Counted from the first letter of the stretch, positions 17,173 through 27,091 are shown. The stretch is 64,000 bases of DNA from Anabaena sp. FACHB-1237 (GCF_014696225.1 NZ_JACJPV010000003.1:136190-200189); one strand, 5' to 3'. Made by a program: numbers and translations. Notes: a model not told the origin generated them from the sequence alone.

Positions 17173-17748
17173 CTAATAACAATTTAAACTTAAACTAAAT
17201 CCTGGTAGAACATCTTCACCCAATAATTTAGTGGGTAAACTTCTTAGTTCCACATCTTTACCTAAACGATAAATTTCGACTTGTTGCTGTTGAGTATTAA
17301 TTAACCATCCTAATCTTACTCCTGCATCCATATATTCTTCCATTTTCTCGCGTAGAGTTTTTAAATCATCTGTTGCTGACCTTAATTCAATGACAAAATC
17401 TGGTGCTATGGGAGAAAATTTGCGTTTTTGTTCAGGAGTTAGTGCTTCCCAACGTTCTTTTTTAATCCAGACCGCATCAGGAGAGCGATCGCCACCATTT
17501 GGTAACTTAAATATGGTAGAAGAGCTAAAAGTGTAACCTAGTCCAGTTTGACGATTCCAAATGCCTAAATCAATAATTAAATCAGCTTCTCTATTTCCAC
17601 TTTCTCCTCCCACTGGTGAAATAATAATTATTTCTCCTTTAGCTGTACGTTCAAATTTTAAATCAGTGTTTTTGTAACATAGTTGATAAAACTGTTCATC
17701 TGTGAAATTCACAGTATCTAGGTTTAGTTTTACAGGACTCATTACCAT
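17173..17748 (-). CDS. Uma2 family endonuclease-like protein (DUF820)
   Basis: The 191-residue protein has the PD-(D/E)xK-like Uma2 pattern: GEIIIISPVGGESGNREADL, FKLPNGGDRSPDAVWIKKER, PIAPDFVIELRSATDDLKTL, YMDAGVRLGWLINTQQQQVE. The acidic residues of SPDAVW and DFVIELRS correspond to the predicted nuclease site. The family is strongly expanded in cyanobacteria and is associated with mobile DNA, but its activity is little tested. ATG 17742 (MSPVKLN) is an alternative start. Confidence 0.9.
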   Translation of the reverse strand: MVMSPVKLNLDTVNFTDEQFYQLCYKNTDLKFERTAKGEIIIISPVGGESGNREADLIIDLGIWNRQTGLGYTFSSSTIFKLPNGGDRSPDAVWIKKERWEALTPEQKRKFSPIAPDFVIELRSATDDLKTLREKMEEYMDAGVRLGWLINTQQQQVEIYRLGKDVELRSLPTKLLGEDVLPGFSLSLNCY

Positions 17749-18184
17749 AGAAATATCCTAGTTAAGAATAATAGATCCTACGCAAGTGTCACACTAAAAA
17801 ATGTGCTAGTTGCGTAAGTCCTGAATAATATATTTTAATATATTTTAACAAATAATTATCTTCTTGATCAATTATTGTCTCTTAATAATTCTTATTCTTT
17901 TCTTAACAATTCTTAATATCCTCTGAAAATTATTGATTATTATTATCAACAATTTAACGAATTTTGGTCATTTCAGCTATTGCTCTTGACAACGTTTTTG
18001 GAAATGATATACTTTTGACGTTATAATCCAAGGGTTTTTTGTTGTCAGAAAATGTACAAGATTCCTATTTATCAATTATTGAACGCAGATAAACGCGGAT
18101 AAACGCGGATATTTTTTATTTCTTGTCTTGAGACTAGGGAAGGATATGAATAATATACCCATCCTGTAAATCCTTTAATCCTGG
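17749..18184. other. Intergenic, short repeats only
   Basis: Apart from the short element at 17776-17822 and an ACGCGGATAA tandem at about 18082-18112, this stretch is AT-rich. No gene, RNA or strong hairpin is recognised. It separates the Uma2 and helicase genes, both on the minus strand, so it should contain the Uma2 promoter. Confidence 0.5.
17776..17822. repeat. Internally deleted AGGACTTACGCAA element
   Basis: Only the two ends remain: TCCTACGCAAGTGTCACACT, then GTGCTAGTTGCGTAAGTCCT. The 47 bases fold into one near-perfect hairpin. Read in reverse it is a minimal version of the family at 321-468. Confidence 0.8.
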
Positions 18185-20521
18185 TTATCCTGATTCAGAC
18201 AAATATATATTATCAGAAAACTGTTTTCTCAAAGCTAAAAATACAGGGGATGCTGCTTGTGGTTGTAAATTTTCCGGTTTACTCCATGTAAAAGGTGCTT
18301 GTTGTGCAGCAGATAACCATAGGAGTTTTTTCGATCTAGTCATAGCAACATAAAATAAACGATATTCTTCCGCTATTTTTAAATATCTTGCTTGTTCCCA
18401 TGCTTCATTAATAGGAGGTATGGGTTTTTTATGTAGTTTAGCACGAATTTGAGCGCGGGCTATTTCTGATAGGCTAAAATCTCCTAAAAATTTAATTTGT
18501 GGGGGTATCCAAAAAGTTCCAGGAATTAAATTTTCATGCAAAAATGGTAAAAATACATAATTCCAATCTAACCCTTTAGCTTTGTGCATGGTAATAATTG
18601 TAATTTGCCCTTTTTTGACATATTTTGCTTCTAAGTCTTCGGTTTCTACAGGTTCAAATTTCTCTGAATTAACTATTTCACTTAATGCTGATAACATGGT
18701 GTTTATGGAATTATTTCCAAACATTTGTTGATTAACTCTTGCAGCTAATTTATCAGCAGTAGCTAATTCTATTTGATCATATTTTAATGTTAATGCTAAA
18801 AAGGAAATGATTTGATAAAAAGGTAATTCTATATAAGCCTTTAACAAACTACGACATAAATGGCCAGCTTGTTGAACTGTTTCCGTTTGTGGTGGAGATA
18901 GGGGACTAGGATATAAAAACTCCTCTGGTAAACTGGCCAATGTATTAATATCTTGCGTGGGTATTAGTTCTCTATTTACTAATACTTGTAATGTGGCTTT
19001 TAAATATTCAGGAGAATGAGGGCGATCGCAAAACTGCAATAATGATAAAATTTCCTGTGGTACATGGGAACGTCTTTCTCTTTCTCCCACATCATACAAT
19101 TTTAAATCATGTTCTTGACATATTGGTTTTAAAGCATTTGCTAACCATCTTCCTTGACGGTTTTCTCTGACTAAAATAGCACCCTGAAAGTTTTTTCCAT
19201 CTTGTTTAAATAATTCAATTATTTTCTTTCCTAATAATTCCACTGTATGATGAATGTCACGAGGAATATAAATTTCTAATCCTTTTCCTATGGGTTGAGG
19301 ATTACCATTTTCTTGATTTACTAGTTGAATATTCTGAGGAGTAAATGGTGGATTTTGCTGATGTTTAAATTGACTATTTACCCATTGTAAAGTAAAATTA
19401 GCCGCATCTATAATTATTTGGCTACTACGTCCAGCTTGTGTCATGTTAGCCAGACGATTTTTAATTTCGCATTGTTGACAAAATTCACGGAAATAAATAG
19501 GATCAGCAGGTGTAAATGTAGAATTAATTGCTTGATTAGGATCGCCAACTCTAATCAGATTATATATCGTATCATTGTTATTTTTTTTCTCTGCTAATAT
19601 TTCTAAAAGTTCCGTTTGTAAAGGACTAGAATCTTGCGCTTCATCTTCAAAAACTGCTAATATTTTACTTTGTTCTATTTTGCGAGCAGTTTCATTTTTT
19701 AATACTTTCAGTGCGCCTAATATCATATCATCATAATCAATAAATTCTTGTAATGCCATGATTTCTTGATATTCGGCATATAAACCAGCCGCGATTAAGA
19801 GAATATTATATTTTTCCACATTCTCCCCGTCTTTATCTGACTTTATTTGACTCCAATTTTGCAATTCTGCCACTGTTATTCCTGAACTTTTAGCTTCATG
19901 AATAACCGTGTATGCTAAATCTGGTAATATTTCTGTACGTAAAACTGATTGACGACGTAATTTTTCTGTTTCTTCGCCATCAAAGGATTTTCCAGTTAAT
20001 AGTAAATTATAAATTTCAGGATGTTTAATAATCCATCTTTCCACAGCATCCCGAATAAATTTATGAGTTTGATTTGGTGTAATTAATTTACTGTTTTCTA
20101 ATGTTAAACCGGATAAATTTGGATAACGATTGGCAATATTTAAAGCTAAACCATGTAAGGTATAAACTGTAAAATTAGTTTGGGGTAATGCTAATTCTTT
20201 TAAATTTGTTTGAATTTTTGATTTAATATTAGCAGTAGCAGAACGGGTAAATGTGACTACTATTAATTGTTTATTCTGTTTGGTTTCTATTTTGATGTTA
20301 TTTTGATGTTGACGAGCGATCGCAATTGCCGCAGCAGCAGCCATTCCCGTAGATTTTCCCGCTCCAGGAACAGCAGAAACCGCTAATTCTCCATTTTGCC
20401 AATCAGCCATTTCTGTTTGTCCAGGACGCAATAATTGGCGTATTTTTAAAATACTATTTTCTAATTTTTGAATAGTCAATTTTTGCGATTTTTGTGATTG
20501 TTTAATTTCTGGATTGTTCAT
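18185..20521 (-). CDS. UvrD/Rep-type (SF1A) ATP-dependent DNA helicase
   Basis: The 778-residue protein shows the SF1A motifs in order. Walker A is SAVPGAGKSTG (about 52-62), motif Ia is VVTFTRSAT, Walker B is AVFEDEAQDSSPLQ. Motif III-like is IRVGDPNQAIN, motif V is ITIITMHKAKGLDWNYVF, motif VI is EYRLFYVAMTRSKKLL. It is longer than UvrD's core in some segments and lacks a fused nuclease. The role is DNA unwinding in repair or recombination; whether it is a UvrD or PcrA equivalent is unclear. It appears monocistronic. Confidence 0.9.
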   Translation of the reverse strand: MNNPEIKQSQKSQKLTIQKLENSILKIRQLLRPGQTEMADWQNGELAVSAVPGAGKSTGMAAAAAIAIARQHQNNIKIETKQNKQLIVVTFTRSATANIKSKIQTNLKELALPQTNFTVYTLHGLALNIANRYPNLSGLTLENSKLITPNQTHKFIRDAVERWIIKHPEIYNLLLTGKSFDGEETEKLRRQSVLRTEILPDLAYTVIHEAKSSGITVAELQNWSQIKSDKDGENVEKYNILLIAAGLYAEYQEIMALQEFIDYDDMILGALKVLKNETARKIEQSKILAVFEDEAQDSSPLQTELLEILAEKKNNNDTIYNLIRVGDPNQAINSTFTPADPIYFREFCQQCEIKNRLANMTQAGRSSQIIIDAANFTLQWVNSQFKHQQNPPFTPQNIQLVNQENGNPQPIGKGLEIYIPRDIHHTVELLGKKIIELFKQDGKNFQGAILVRENRQGRWLANALKPICQEHDLKLYDVGERERRSHVPQEILSLLQFCDRPHSPEYLKATLQVLVNRELIPTQDINTLASLPEEFLYPSPLSPPQTETVQQAGHLCRSLLKAYIELPFYQIISFLALTLKYDQIELATADKLAARVNQQMFGNNSINTMLSALSEIVNSEKFEPVETEDLEAKYVKKGQITIITMHKAKGLDWNYVFLPFLHENLIPGTFWIPPQIKFLGDFSLSEIARAQIRAKLHKKPIPPINEAWEQARYLKIAEEYRLFYVAMTRSKKLLWLSAAQQAPFTWSKPENLQPQAASPVFLALRKQFSDNIYLSESG

Positions 20522-20954
20522 AGTTAATTAAAGGAAAGAACAGGCAGCAGTAAATGGTATATTGACAATTATAGTTTAGCTCTTTACTGCGTTACACTGT
20601 CGCTAATACATCCCAGAGGTAACGCTGAGTTTTTAACAATTAATCGCAATAACCCATTTTTGTAGGTCTACTCTCCGCACCATGTGCATGAAATAATTGT
20701 TATGTCCATGATTTCGCCAGAATACTATTACTATTTTCCAATATCTGGTGATAACTTGGAGATTAGTATAAAAAATTTACATTTCTACATTATTCCCACT
20801 TCTTATTTTGCGATTTTATTGGTAAAAAAACAGATCATAGTTTGTTTTGCGCCTGTAAATCGTAAATTGGACAATTATCTACAAGTTTTAGTAAAGTAGG
20901 TGGACATGAAATAACCCAAATATGCGAAGAAAAGTAAAATGGCTCAAAGCTTTT
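20522..20954. other. Intergenic, carries the left direct-repeat copy
   Basis: The stretch holds the left copy of the repeat that flanks the lipase cassette. It also has a CGTTACACTGTCGCTAATAC word at about 20588 that reappears at about 23705. An open frame at 20684-20899 starts without a clear ribosome site, and its first half is this repeat. It is probably not a gene. Confidence 0.5.
20699..20790. repeat. Direct repeat flanking the lipase cassette, left copy
   Basis: Shared words with 23481-23567 are TTATGTCCATGATTT, GCCA.AATA, ATATCTGGT.ATAACTTGGA plus GATT, and AA.TTTACATTTCT. The copies are in the same orientation, diverged, and about 2.8 kb apart. They bracket the two-gene unit at 20955-23396. 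Confidence 0.75.
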
Positions 20955-21461
20955 TCACTCTTGCCTTATAAATCGCAGAGATCGCATTGCTTCATTTAAA
21001 ATAGGTAAGTATAAATCTTGATCTTCTGCTTTCATAATTGCCACTAAACCGCATACACCAATTTCTAATTGAACAGTTACCTGGTATTGAGTTACTACTA
21101 TTTTAGTCTCTTCATCAATCATATTAAAAATATCAATTCGAGCAAAATGATCATCAATATTTTCCATGCGTTGCTCTAATATTTCCAAAGGTTGTGAACA
21201 ACTATATTGTGCCTGTTCCGCCAAAAGAATCTCTGACAACTCTTGATAATTATTCTGATGATATTCAGTTTCAGGAACTTCAATAACTTTAACTGTGATA
21301 CAAGGCGAATATGGTTCTCCCAAAGATTTATAATATATATCAGTAGGATAATTTATATCTTCATTGCTTTCCTGATACCATCCCATAGGCAAGATGATGG
21401 AAATACCTGTTTTTTTACCAGAAAATCGTAATTTGTGATCTGAATTATTAGTAATGTTCAT
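20955..21461 (-). CDS. Small DcrB/PsbP-like protein, candidate partner of the adjacent lipase
   Basis: ATG 21461 (MNITNNSD) is chosen over an upstream TTG, giving 168 residues. There is no signal peptide. It has a DcrB/PsbP-like pattern: an early KLRFSGKKTGISIILPMGWY strand pair, a central HFARIDIFN, QYQVTVQLEIGVCGLVAIMK, and a final helix ILNEAMRSLRFI. It starts 31 bases after the lipase gene ends, on the same strand. Small cytosolic PsbP/DcrB-like proteins often lie directly downstream of polymorphic toxins or injection-system effectors as immunity or adaptor proteins. That role here is inferred from position only. Confidence 0.6.
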   Translation of the reverse strand: MNITNNSDHKLRFSGKKTGISIILPMGWYQESNEDINYPTDIYYKSLGEPYSPCITVKVIEVPETEYHQNNYQELSEILLAEQAQYSCSQPLEILEQRMENIDDHFARIDIFNMIDEETKIVVTQYQVTVQLEIGVCGLVAIMKAEDQDLYLPILNEAMRSLRFIRQE

Positions 21462-21491
21462 ATTTCTTAGCAAGTTTACTCTTGTTTTTGC

Positions 21492-23396
21492 TTAAATATC
21501 TCTTTTCCAGCGTTTCCACAAAGATCGAGGTATTGCAGAAACTCCTCCAGCAACGCTACCTAAAGCACCACCAGCTACACCACCAATTCCAGCAGTTACA
21601 CCACCGGCTAATGTACCTACACCACCACCGATCATTTTACCAACACCTTTAGTTTTATTCCAAAATCCTCCCTCCCGCCAATTTTCCATTCCTTCATTTG
21701 CCAGTCCCTTTCCACCACTTATTAATGCCCTACCTGGAGAACTGCCCATCTTCGCACCTTCGGATAAACCTTCTATCGTTCCTTCAACAGTTTTATGTGC
21801 GCCTACAGTAATTGTTCCAGCTAATCCTCCCACTAAACCACCAGCTAATGCACCTACACCTCCTACTCCTCCCAATACACCACCAGCTAATACACCTAAA
21901 CCGCCACCAATCATTGTACCAACACCTTTAGTTTTATTCCAAGCTCCTCCCTGTCTCCAATTTTCCATTCCTTCATTTGCTAGTCTCTTACCACCTTGGT
22001 AGAGTTCCTTGCCACCAAGCAGTAATGCAGCACCAGGAGCAGCCACTTCTCTACCGCGTTCAAAAATGAATTGATTACCAGCAAAGGGATTATCATTGTA
22101 CTTTGTAACTTTTTCATTTGTGCCAATTTGATCATCTTTTAAACCAACATGATTACGGGCTTCATCATCAATGCCCATTTGATCTTGTTGTTGTTTAAAT
22201 GCTTGATCTTGGAGCAAGAATTTCGTATGATTCATCGGACCACCACTTTCTAAATGGTGTAAATAAAATTTAGCATTTCCTTTACCTGTATATAAACCTG
22301 ATCCGCCTAGATGTTTACCACCTGCTAGATCAACAATGTCGCCTGTGGCAAGATGATGTACAACTTCTGGCCTTTGATTTCCTTGCATATCATTCACATT
22401 GTTATTAAATTGTCTCACTTGCTCTTGAGTAATTCCGGGAGCTTGAAATGTGACTACTTTACTAACACTACCGGTGAAAGCAGAAGCTGCGTGCTGTGCT
22501 AATGCACCTCCTAAGCTATGCCCTGTGACGACGACTTTTCCGCCAGCTTGACTAATTAATTGTTGAATTTGATCTCGTTTTGATTTAAAAGCTATAAAAC
22601 CAACTGCTACTGGATCAGCATCAGCCAGAGCATCACCTGTTTTACTAAAATCAGTTCCTTTAAAAGCTAAAACAGGTTGTTTATTAGAGCCAGGTTTAGG
22701 CATTATCAACCCACAAAATAAACCTGAACCTTGTACTGTACCCAGCCAATTTTTTTGATAACCTTGATTATCTAACCATTTTTGCATATCGTCTGGTATT
22801 CCATCTATACCATTATAAGCCAATTTATGAGCAATTAATTCATAAACAACATCTAAAGAGTCAACTTTATCTATCGCTTCTTGACCCTGTACTGTTGATT
22901 TTGCCTGTATTGTCTCTTCCTCTTCATGACGTTGTACTGGCTGCCCTGGTGCTGACTCAGATGTGGGAGAATTGATTTGGTTGACTACCTGGGATGCTAC
23001 ATGATCCGCCTCTTGTTCATATTTATCTCCAGGCTCTCCTATAGTCATCTTTGCTTGTATTGGTAATCGTGAATAACCCTGGAAATTAGGGTTAAAAAAT
23101 TGATAATTTGGTTGTCGGTTTTGATTTCTCTGAATGATCTGGGCTTGAATTTGTCTAGCAACTATACTTTGATTAGGAATTGGTGGTTCTTTTCCAGGTA
23201 GAAATACCGGAATTTCTGGACTATTCAATCGTCTCTGTTTAGCTTCTTCATAGACTGTATCTAATTCTTCTTGACTGGTTGTTTCGCTCTGTTGTGGAGT
23301 ATCTTCACCAAATGACCTTTGTACTAAGGGGTTGGTTTGTGGTGTAAATGTATGATTTTGGTTGGTGTTCCTGGTCTGAAAAGTTCGGCTATACAT
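21492..23396 (-). CDS. Class-3-lipase-like protein with eCIS-cargo-type N-terminus and glycine-zipper tail
   Basis: ATG 23396 (MYSRTFQTR) is preferred: GGAG lies 8 bases upstream, and that site overlaps the alternative ATG 23411. The 634-residue protein is modular (positions here counted from the longer start). A Gln/Asn-rich N-terminus leads to IQAKMTIGEPGDKYEQEADH (about 118-137), the conserved block found in extracellular contractile injection system cargo, then an acidic EEEETIQAK linker. An alpha/beta-hydrolase domain follows: PVLAFKGTDF, nucleophile Ser299 in VVVTGHSLGGALA, an acid candidate in TGDIVD, and His residues near HHLESGGPMNH. Two homologous tails (GMENW(R)xGG.WNKTKGVG.MIGGG.G.LAGGV) form glycine-zipper, membrane-active-looking segments. 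It is probably a phospholipase-type effector. Confidence 0.75.
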   Translation of the reverse strand: MYSRTFQTRNTNQNHTFTPQTNPLVQRSFGEDTPQQSETTSQEELDTVYEEAKQRRLNSPEIPVFLPGKEPPIPNQSIVARQIQAQIIQRNQNRQPNYQFFNPNFQGYSRLPIQAKMTIGEPGDKYEQEADHVASQVVNQINSPTSESAPGQPVQRHEEEETIQAKSTVQGQEAIDKVDSLDVVYELIAHKLAYNGIDGIPDDMQKWLDNQGYQKNWLGTVQGSGLFCGLIMPKPGSNKQPVLAFKGTDFSKTGDALADADPVAVGFIAFKSKRDQIQQLISQAGGKVVVTGHSLGGALAQHAASAFTGSVSKVVTFQAPGITQEQVRQFNNNVNDMQGNQRPEVVHHLATGDIVDLAGGKHLGGSGLYTGKGNAKFYLHHLESGGPMNHTKFLLQDQAFKQQQDQMGIDDEARNHVGLKDDQIGTNEKVTKYNDNPFAGNQFIFERGREVAAPGAALLLGGKELYQGGKRLANEGMENWRQGGAWNKTKGVGTMIGGGLGVLAGGVLGGVGGVGALAGGLVGGLAGTITVGAHKTVEGTIEGLSEGAKMGSSPGRALISGGKGLANEGMENWREGGFWNKTKGVGKMIGGGVGTLAGGVTAGIGGVAGGALGSVAGGVSAIPRSLWKRWKRDI

Positions 23397-23411
23397 TTTA
23401 GATATCTCCAT

Positions 23412-23767
23412 AGACTATATCAGCATCATAAGACGTTACATGGACTATGTACTGCTTATACTTATCGAGGATGTATAATTTTTATGTCCATGATTTAGCC
23501 ACAATATTCTTTTTCTACCATATCTGGTAATAACTTGGAGATTCGTAAAAAAAACTTTACATTTCTCAAAATACCAAGATTAAACAAAATGCTAAACTCT
23601 AACTAAATTTAGGATTAAGGATGGATATTACAGCAGCGATCGCTCACCAAGGAGGTAAGTAAACAAACCCTTAACCATTGACTAATTATAATTTAGTTTT
23701 TTGGTGCATTACACTGTAGCTAACCTATCCTAAAACTCGTATAATTTTCAATATTGAAAACAAGTAT
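23412..23767. other. Intergenic upstream of lipase cassette, with right direct-repeat copy
   Basis: The stretch includes the right copy of the flanking repeat (23481-23567), a HIP1 site (GCGATCGC near 23636), and a TTACACTGTAGCTAACCTAT word matching the left flank. No gene is recognised. It must contain the promoter of the lipase gene, which starts at 23396. Confidence 0.5.
23481..23567. repeat. Direct repeat flanking the lipase cassette, right copy
   Basis: This is the diverged second copy of the element at 20699-20790, in the same orientation. It contains ATGTCCATGATTTAGCCACA and ATCTGGTAATAACTTGGAGA. It may mark a past insertion or duplication of the cassette, or be a decayed reading frame present on both sides. 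Confidence 0.75.
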
Positions 23768-24214
23768 TTAAGGCAACCAATTTTGATTTAATAATTGTTC
23801 AAGACTGTAGGGACAATCTTCAGGACAATCAATGAGCATACCAGTTTTCTGTTTCACGTATTTTAATGCTTTTTCATATATTTTCTCTTTGTTGTCTTGC
23901 AGATGATTGAGTAAATTTTGGGTTATATCCTCGTTAATTTGGGTTCTAAAACTCATAATTTCTGCTCGCCAGTGATTTGAATTATACTCTTGTTCAGAAG
24001 TCCAATATTGTAGCAGTAGTAAATGTCTAATAATCTGTTCTAAAAATCTTTCTACTGTTTTTTTGTCTCGCCGACTCAATTCTTCTAATTCCTCAATTAA
24101 ATGTTCTATGTCGAGACTTTCTAGTTGTTTTTCTTTTAATAGTTTCAGGGTTTTTTCTAACCATTTCTCATTATCAATTTCATACAGAGAATATAGTTCA
24201 TTCACTTGAGTCAT
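23768..24214 (-). CDS. DUF29 family protein
   Basis: The 148-residue, mostly helical protein shows the DUF29 layout: LYEIDNEKWLEKTLKLLKEK, LDIEHLIEELEELSRRDKKT, FLEQIIRHLLLLQYW, NHWRAEIMSFRTQI, and a final LEQLLNQNWLP. DUF29 genes are multicopy in cyanobacteria and often sit near mobile DNA and toxin-antitoxin genes. The biochemical role is unknown. It starts at ATG 24214 (MTQVNEL) and has no close operon partner. Confidence 0.9.
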   Translation of the reverse strand: MTQVNELYSLYEIDNEKWLEKTLKLLKEKQLESLDIEHLIEELEELSRRDKKTVERFLEQIIRHLLLLQYWTSEQEYNSNHWRAEIMSFRTQINEDITQNLLNHLQDNKEKIYEKALKYVKQKTGMLIDCPEDCPYSLEQLLNQNWLP

Positions 24215-24422
24215 TGCTGTACTCTACTCACTTTTTTACTCATGAATAATTTATTTCACCTATTATTTTACCATATTATTGTTCAGAGAGGGGATTCACT
24301 GTACTCCGCACTCCGCACATCATCATGATTATAAGCAACTTGTGTTATTTATTGAGATAAGTTACCCAAACCGCCTAGTTTCAGTTCAGTATATATTTGC
24401 AGGCAAGATGCCTGCACTACTG

Positions 24423-26114
24423 TTAACCAGGGAATAGGTCTAAGTCTGTCAAAGCCCCAACACTACTAGAGGATACTAATTTGGCATATTTGCCCAAAAT
24501 ACCTTTTGTATAACGTGGTGGATGGGATACATATACAGCACGCCGTTTTGCCAATTCTTCATCACTAATGTTAACTTGTAATAGGCGATTATGGGCATCT
24601 ATGGTGATGCTATCTCCTTCTTGCACTAGGGCAATATTACCACCTACGGCTGCTTCTGGGGCTACATGGCCTACTACCATCCCATAAGTACCACCAGAAA
24701 AGCGGCCATCGGTAATTAACCCAACGGAGTCCCCTAATCCTGCTCCTATGATAGCTGATGTGGGAGCTAACATTTCCCGCATTCCTGGTCCGCCTTTTGG
24801 CCCTTCGTAACGAATAATAATCACATCCCCAGCAACTATTTTACCCGCCAATATGGCATCTAAACATTCTTCTTCTGATTCAAATACTCTGGCTGGTCCG
24901 GTAATTACAGGTTTTTTAACTCCTGTAATTTTTGCTACTGCTCCTTCCGTAGCTAAGTTGCCTTTGAGAATGGCTAGATGTCCTTGGGGGTACATGGGGT
25001 TTTCCCAGGGACGGATAACATTTTGGTTACTTGCTGGTGTACTGGGTACATCTGCCAAAATTTCGGCGACGGTTTGACCAGTGATGGTGATACAGTCGCC
25101 ATGTAGTAGGTTATGGTCAAGTAACATTTTCATTACTTGGGGAATACCACCAGCTTTATGTAAATCTGTGGCTACGTATTGTCCACTGGGTTTTAAATCA
25201 CATAACACCGGTACACGGGCACGGATGGTTTCAAAGTCGTCTAGGCTTAATTCTACACCTGCTGTGTGGGCGATCGCTAAAAAGTGTAGTACGGCATTGG
25301 TGGAACCACCCACGGCCATAATTACGGATATGGCATTTTCTATAGATTTACGGGTGATAATCTGCCGAGGTAATATTTGTTTACGAATGGCTTCTACTAG
25401 TACCTGGGCTGATTTTTCGGTACTTTCTGCTTTCTCCGCATCTTCGGCCGCCATGGTGGATGAGTAGGGTAAACTCATTCCCAAGGCTTCAAAGGCTGAT
25501 GACATAGTATTTGCTGTGTACATTCCGCCACAGGATCCCGCACCAGGACAAGCACGCTTTTCTACTTCTATGAGTTCCTTTTCGTCAATTTTACCTGCGC
25601 TATATTCACCAACTGCTTCAAAGGCACTGACTACGGTTAAGTCTTTACCTTTATAATGTCCAGGTTTGATTGTTCCTCCATATACAAAAATAGCAGGTAT
25701 ATTCATCCGTGCCATAGCGATCATTGCACCAGGCATATTTTTGTCACAACCACCTATAGCGATGACTCCATCCATACTTTGTCCAGTGCAAGCTGTTTCT
25801 ATGGAGTCGGCAATAACTTCACGGGAAACTAGGGAATATTTCATACCTTCTGTTCCCATGGAAATACCATCACTGATGGTAATTGTACCGAAAATTTGCG
25901 GCATTGCTCCGGCATTTTTTATACCTTGTTCTGCACGCAATGCCAATTGATTAATGCCCATGTTACATGGTGTAATGGTACTATAGGCATTAGCAATACC
26001 GACGATCGCTTTGTTAAAATCTCCATCTTGAAAACCTACAGCACGTAGCATAGCACGATTAGGCGATCGCTGCACCCCTTGTGTGATAACCTGACTCTTT
26101 AAATTTTCGGACAT
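24423..26114 (-). CDS. ilvD: Dihydroxy-acid dehydratase
   Basis: The 563-residue enzyme converts 2,3-dihydroxy acids to 2-oxo acids in valine, isoleucine and leucine synthesis. The Fe-S cluster cysteines are present in [17 protein letters not shown] and [16 protein letters not shown]. Other family blocks are [36 protein letters not shown] and [20 protein letters not shown]. Its length and order are normal. It is transcribed alone, with a REP-like inverted repeat in the 5' region beyond 26140. Confidence 0.97.
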   Translation of the reverse strand: MSENLKSQVITQGVQRSPNRAMLRAVGFQDGDFNKAIVGIANAYSTITPCNMGINQLALRAEQGIKNAGAMPQIFGTITISDGISMGTEGMKYSLVSREVIADSIETACTGQSMDGVIAIGGCDKNMPGAMIAMARMNIPAIFVYGGTIKPGHYKGKDLTVVSAFEAVGEYSAGKIDEKELIEVEKRACPGAGSCGGMYTANTMSSAFEALGMSLPYSSTMAAEDAEKAESTEKSAQVLVEAIRKQILPRQIITRKSIENAISVIMAVGGSTNAVLHFLAIAHTAGVELSLDDFETIRARVPVLCDLKPSGQYVATDLHKAGGIPQVMKMLLDHNLLHGDCITITGQTVAEILADVPSTPASNQNVIRPWENPMYPQGHLAILKGNLATEGAVAKITGVKKPVITGPARVFESEEECLDAILAGKIVAGDVIIIRYEGPKGGPGMREMLAPTSAIIGAGLGDSVGLITDGRFSGGTYGMVVGHVAPEAAVGGNIALVQEGDSITIDAHNRLLQVNISDEELAKRRAVYVSHPPRYTKGILGKYAKLVSSSSVGALTDLDLFPG

Positions 26115-26180
26115 GGATCTTGTTCTTTGTAAACTATAAATTTAGATATAGATTATATTAACTCAAGTTGCTAGTTAGGA

Positions 26181-26258
26181 GTCAGTAGGGGTAAAGCACC
26201 GCTAAACCCGTGCAGAGAGTCAGTTTTCCAGGAGAGGCGAACGTCCGCCCCTACTGAC
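26181..26258. repeat. Inverted repeat GTCAGTAGGGG / CCCCTACTGAC between two genes
   Basis: Arms of 11 bases lie at 26181-26191 and 26248-26258, with a smaller GCGAACGTCCGC hairpin inside. Similar GGAGTCAGTAGGG words appear at about 51023 and 54047. It lies just past the stop codon of the pentapeptide-TPR gene and upstream of ilvD, so a terminator role is possible. Confidence 0.55.
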
Positions 26259-26277
26259 TTGGTGAGTTGTGACTCGA

Positions 26278-27048
26278 TTAAAAAGGTAGAAACTGTAATA
26301 ATACTGATCCTAAACTGCCCACAAAATCCATAAAACTGGGTTTACCAGCGCTAATGTTTTCTGTGTATGGTGTTTTTAATTCTTTGACAAAAGCCTTAGC
26401 TGTGGCTATTCCTTGAGTATTTTTTTCCCTTTCAAATAGCACAGCAGCTATTGTTGCATCTTGTAATGCACTTTTGCGATCTAAACTTTGATAACTAGCT
26501 ATTCCCCGCGCTAAATATGCACCTGCATAGTCTGGTTTAAGAGCGATCGCTTGACTAAAATAATCAATAGCAGGTTTTAAATTACCTTTATCTGCTGCTG
26601 CAACCCCCAAAGCATAAAAATCTTCTGGTCTAGCTATTTGCGATGGTATTCCTAGAGCACCTTGTAAATTTGCCCCAGTGAGATTAGCGCCTTTTAATTC
26701 TGCATTACTCAAGTAAGTATTTCTTAAATCTGCACCAGTTAAATTCGCGCCACTTAATTTTGCTTCAGTTAAATTAGCACCGAATAAACTTACACCACGC
26801 AAATCTGCACCACGTAAATCTGCACCTGCTAAATTTGCCCGACTGAGATTAGCACCTACTAAATTAGCACCAATTAAATTAGCACCTGCTAAATCAGCCA
26901 TAACTAAACCTGCATTATTTAATACACATTTTTGACATTGTTTAGTTGCTAATAACTGTCTAATATTATCATAGCCACTAGCTTGAACTACAGTAGGTAA
27001 ACTCATTGTCAGTAAAAATACGGTAGTGACTAAAGTGTGAATTTTCAT
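26278..27048 (-). CDS. Exported pentapeptide-repeat plus TPR protein
   Basis: The 256-residue protein has a signal peptide (1-23, ending VQASG). A KQCQKCVLNNAGL segment follows, then about 18 A(D/N)L-type pentapeptides (about 46-132), which build a right-handed quadrilateral beta helix. Residues about 142-220 form two TPR-like helices (LGVAAADKGNLKPAIDYFSQ, YAGAYLARGIASYQSLDRKS). KQCQKC...L is a frequent start of cyanobacterial thylakoid-lumen or periplasmic pentapeptide proteins. The role is unknown and probably scaffolding. It is unlike the nuclease-linked pentapeptide protein at 45150. Confidence 0.85.
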   Translation of the reverse strand: MKIHTLVTTVFLLTMSLPTVVQASGYDNIRQLLATKQCQKCVLNNAGLVMADLAGANLIGANLVGANLSRANLAGADLRGADLRGVSLFGANLTEAKLSGANLTGADLRNTYLSNAELKGANLTGANLQGALGIPSQIARPEDFYALGVAAADKGNLKPAIDYFSQAIALKPDYAGAYLARGIASYQSLDRKSALQDATIAAVLFEREKNTQGIATAKAFVKELKTPYTENISAGKPSFMDFVGSLGSVLLQFLPF

Positions 27049-27091
27049 AAGTTTTCATAATTTTCTATAAGTTTTTAGTAATATAACAAAA

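Noticed and set aside
20684..20899. 71-codon frame left of the lipase cassette
   Set aside because: The first half is the direct repeat found also at 23481, no ribosome site, no family.
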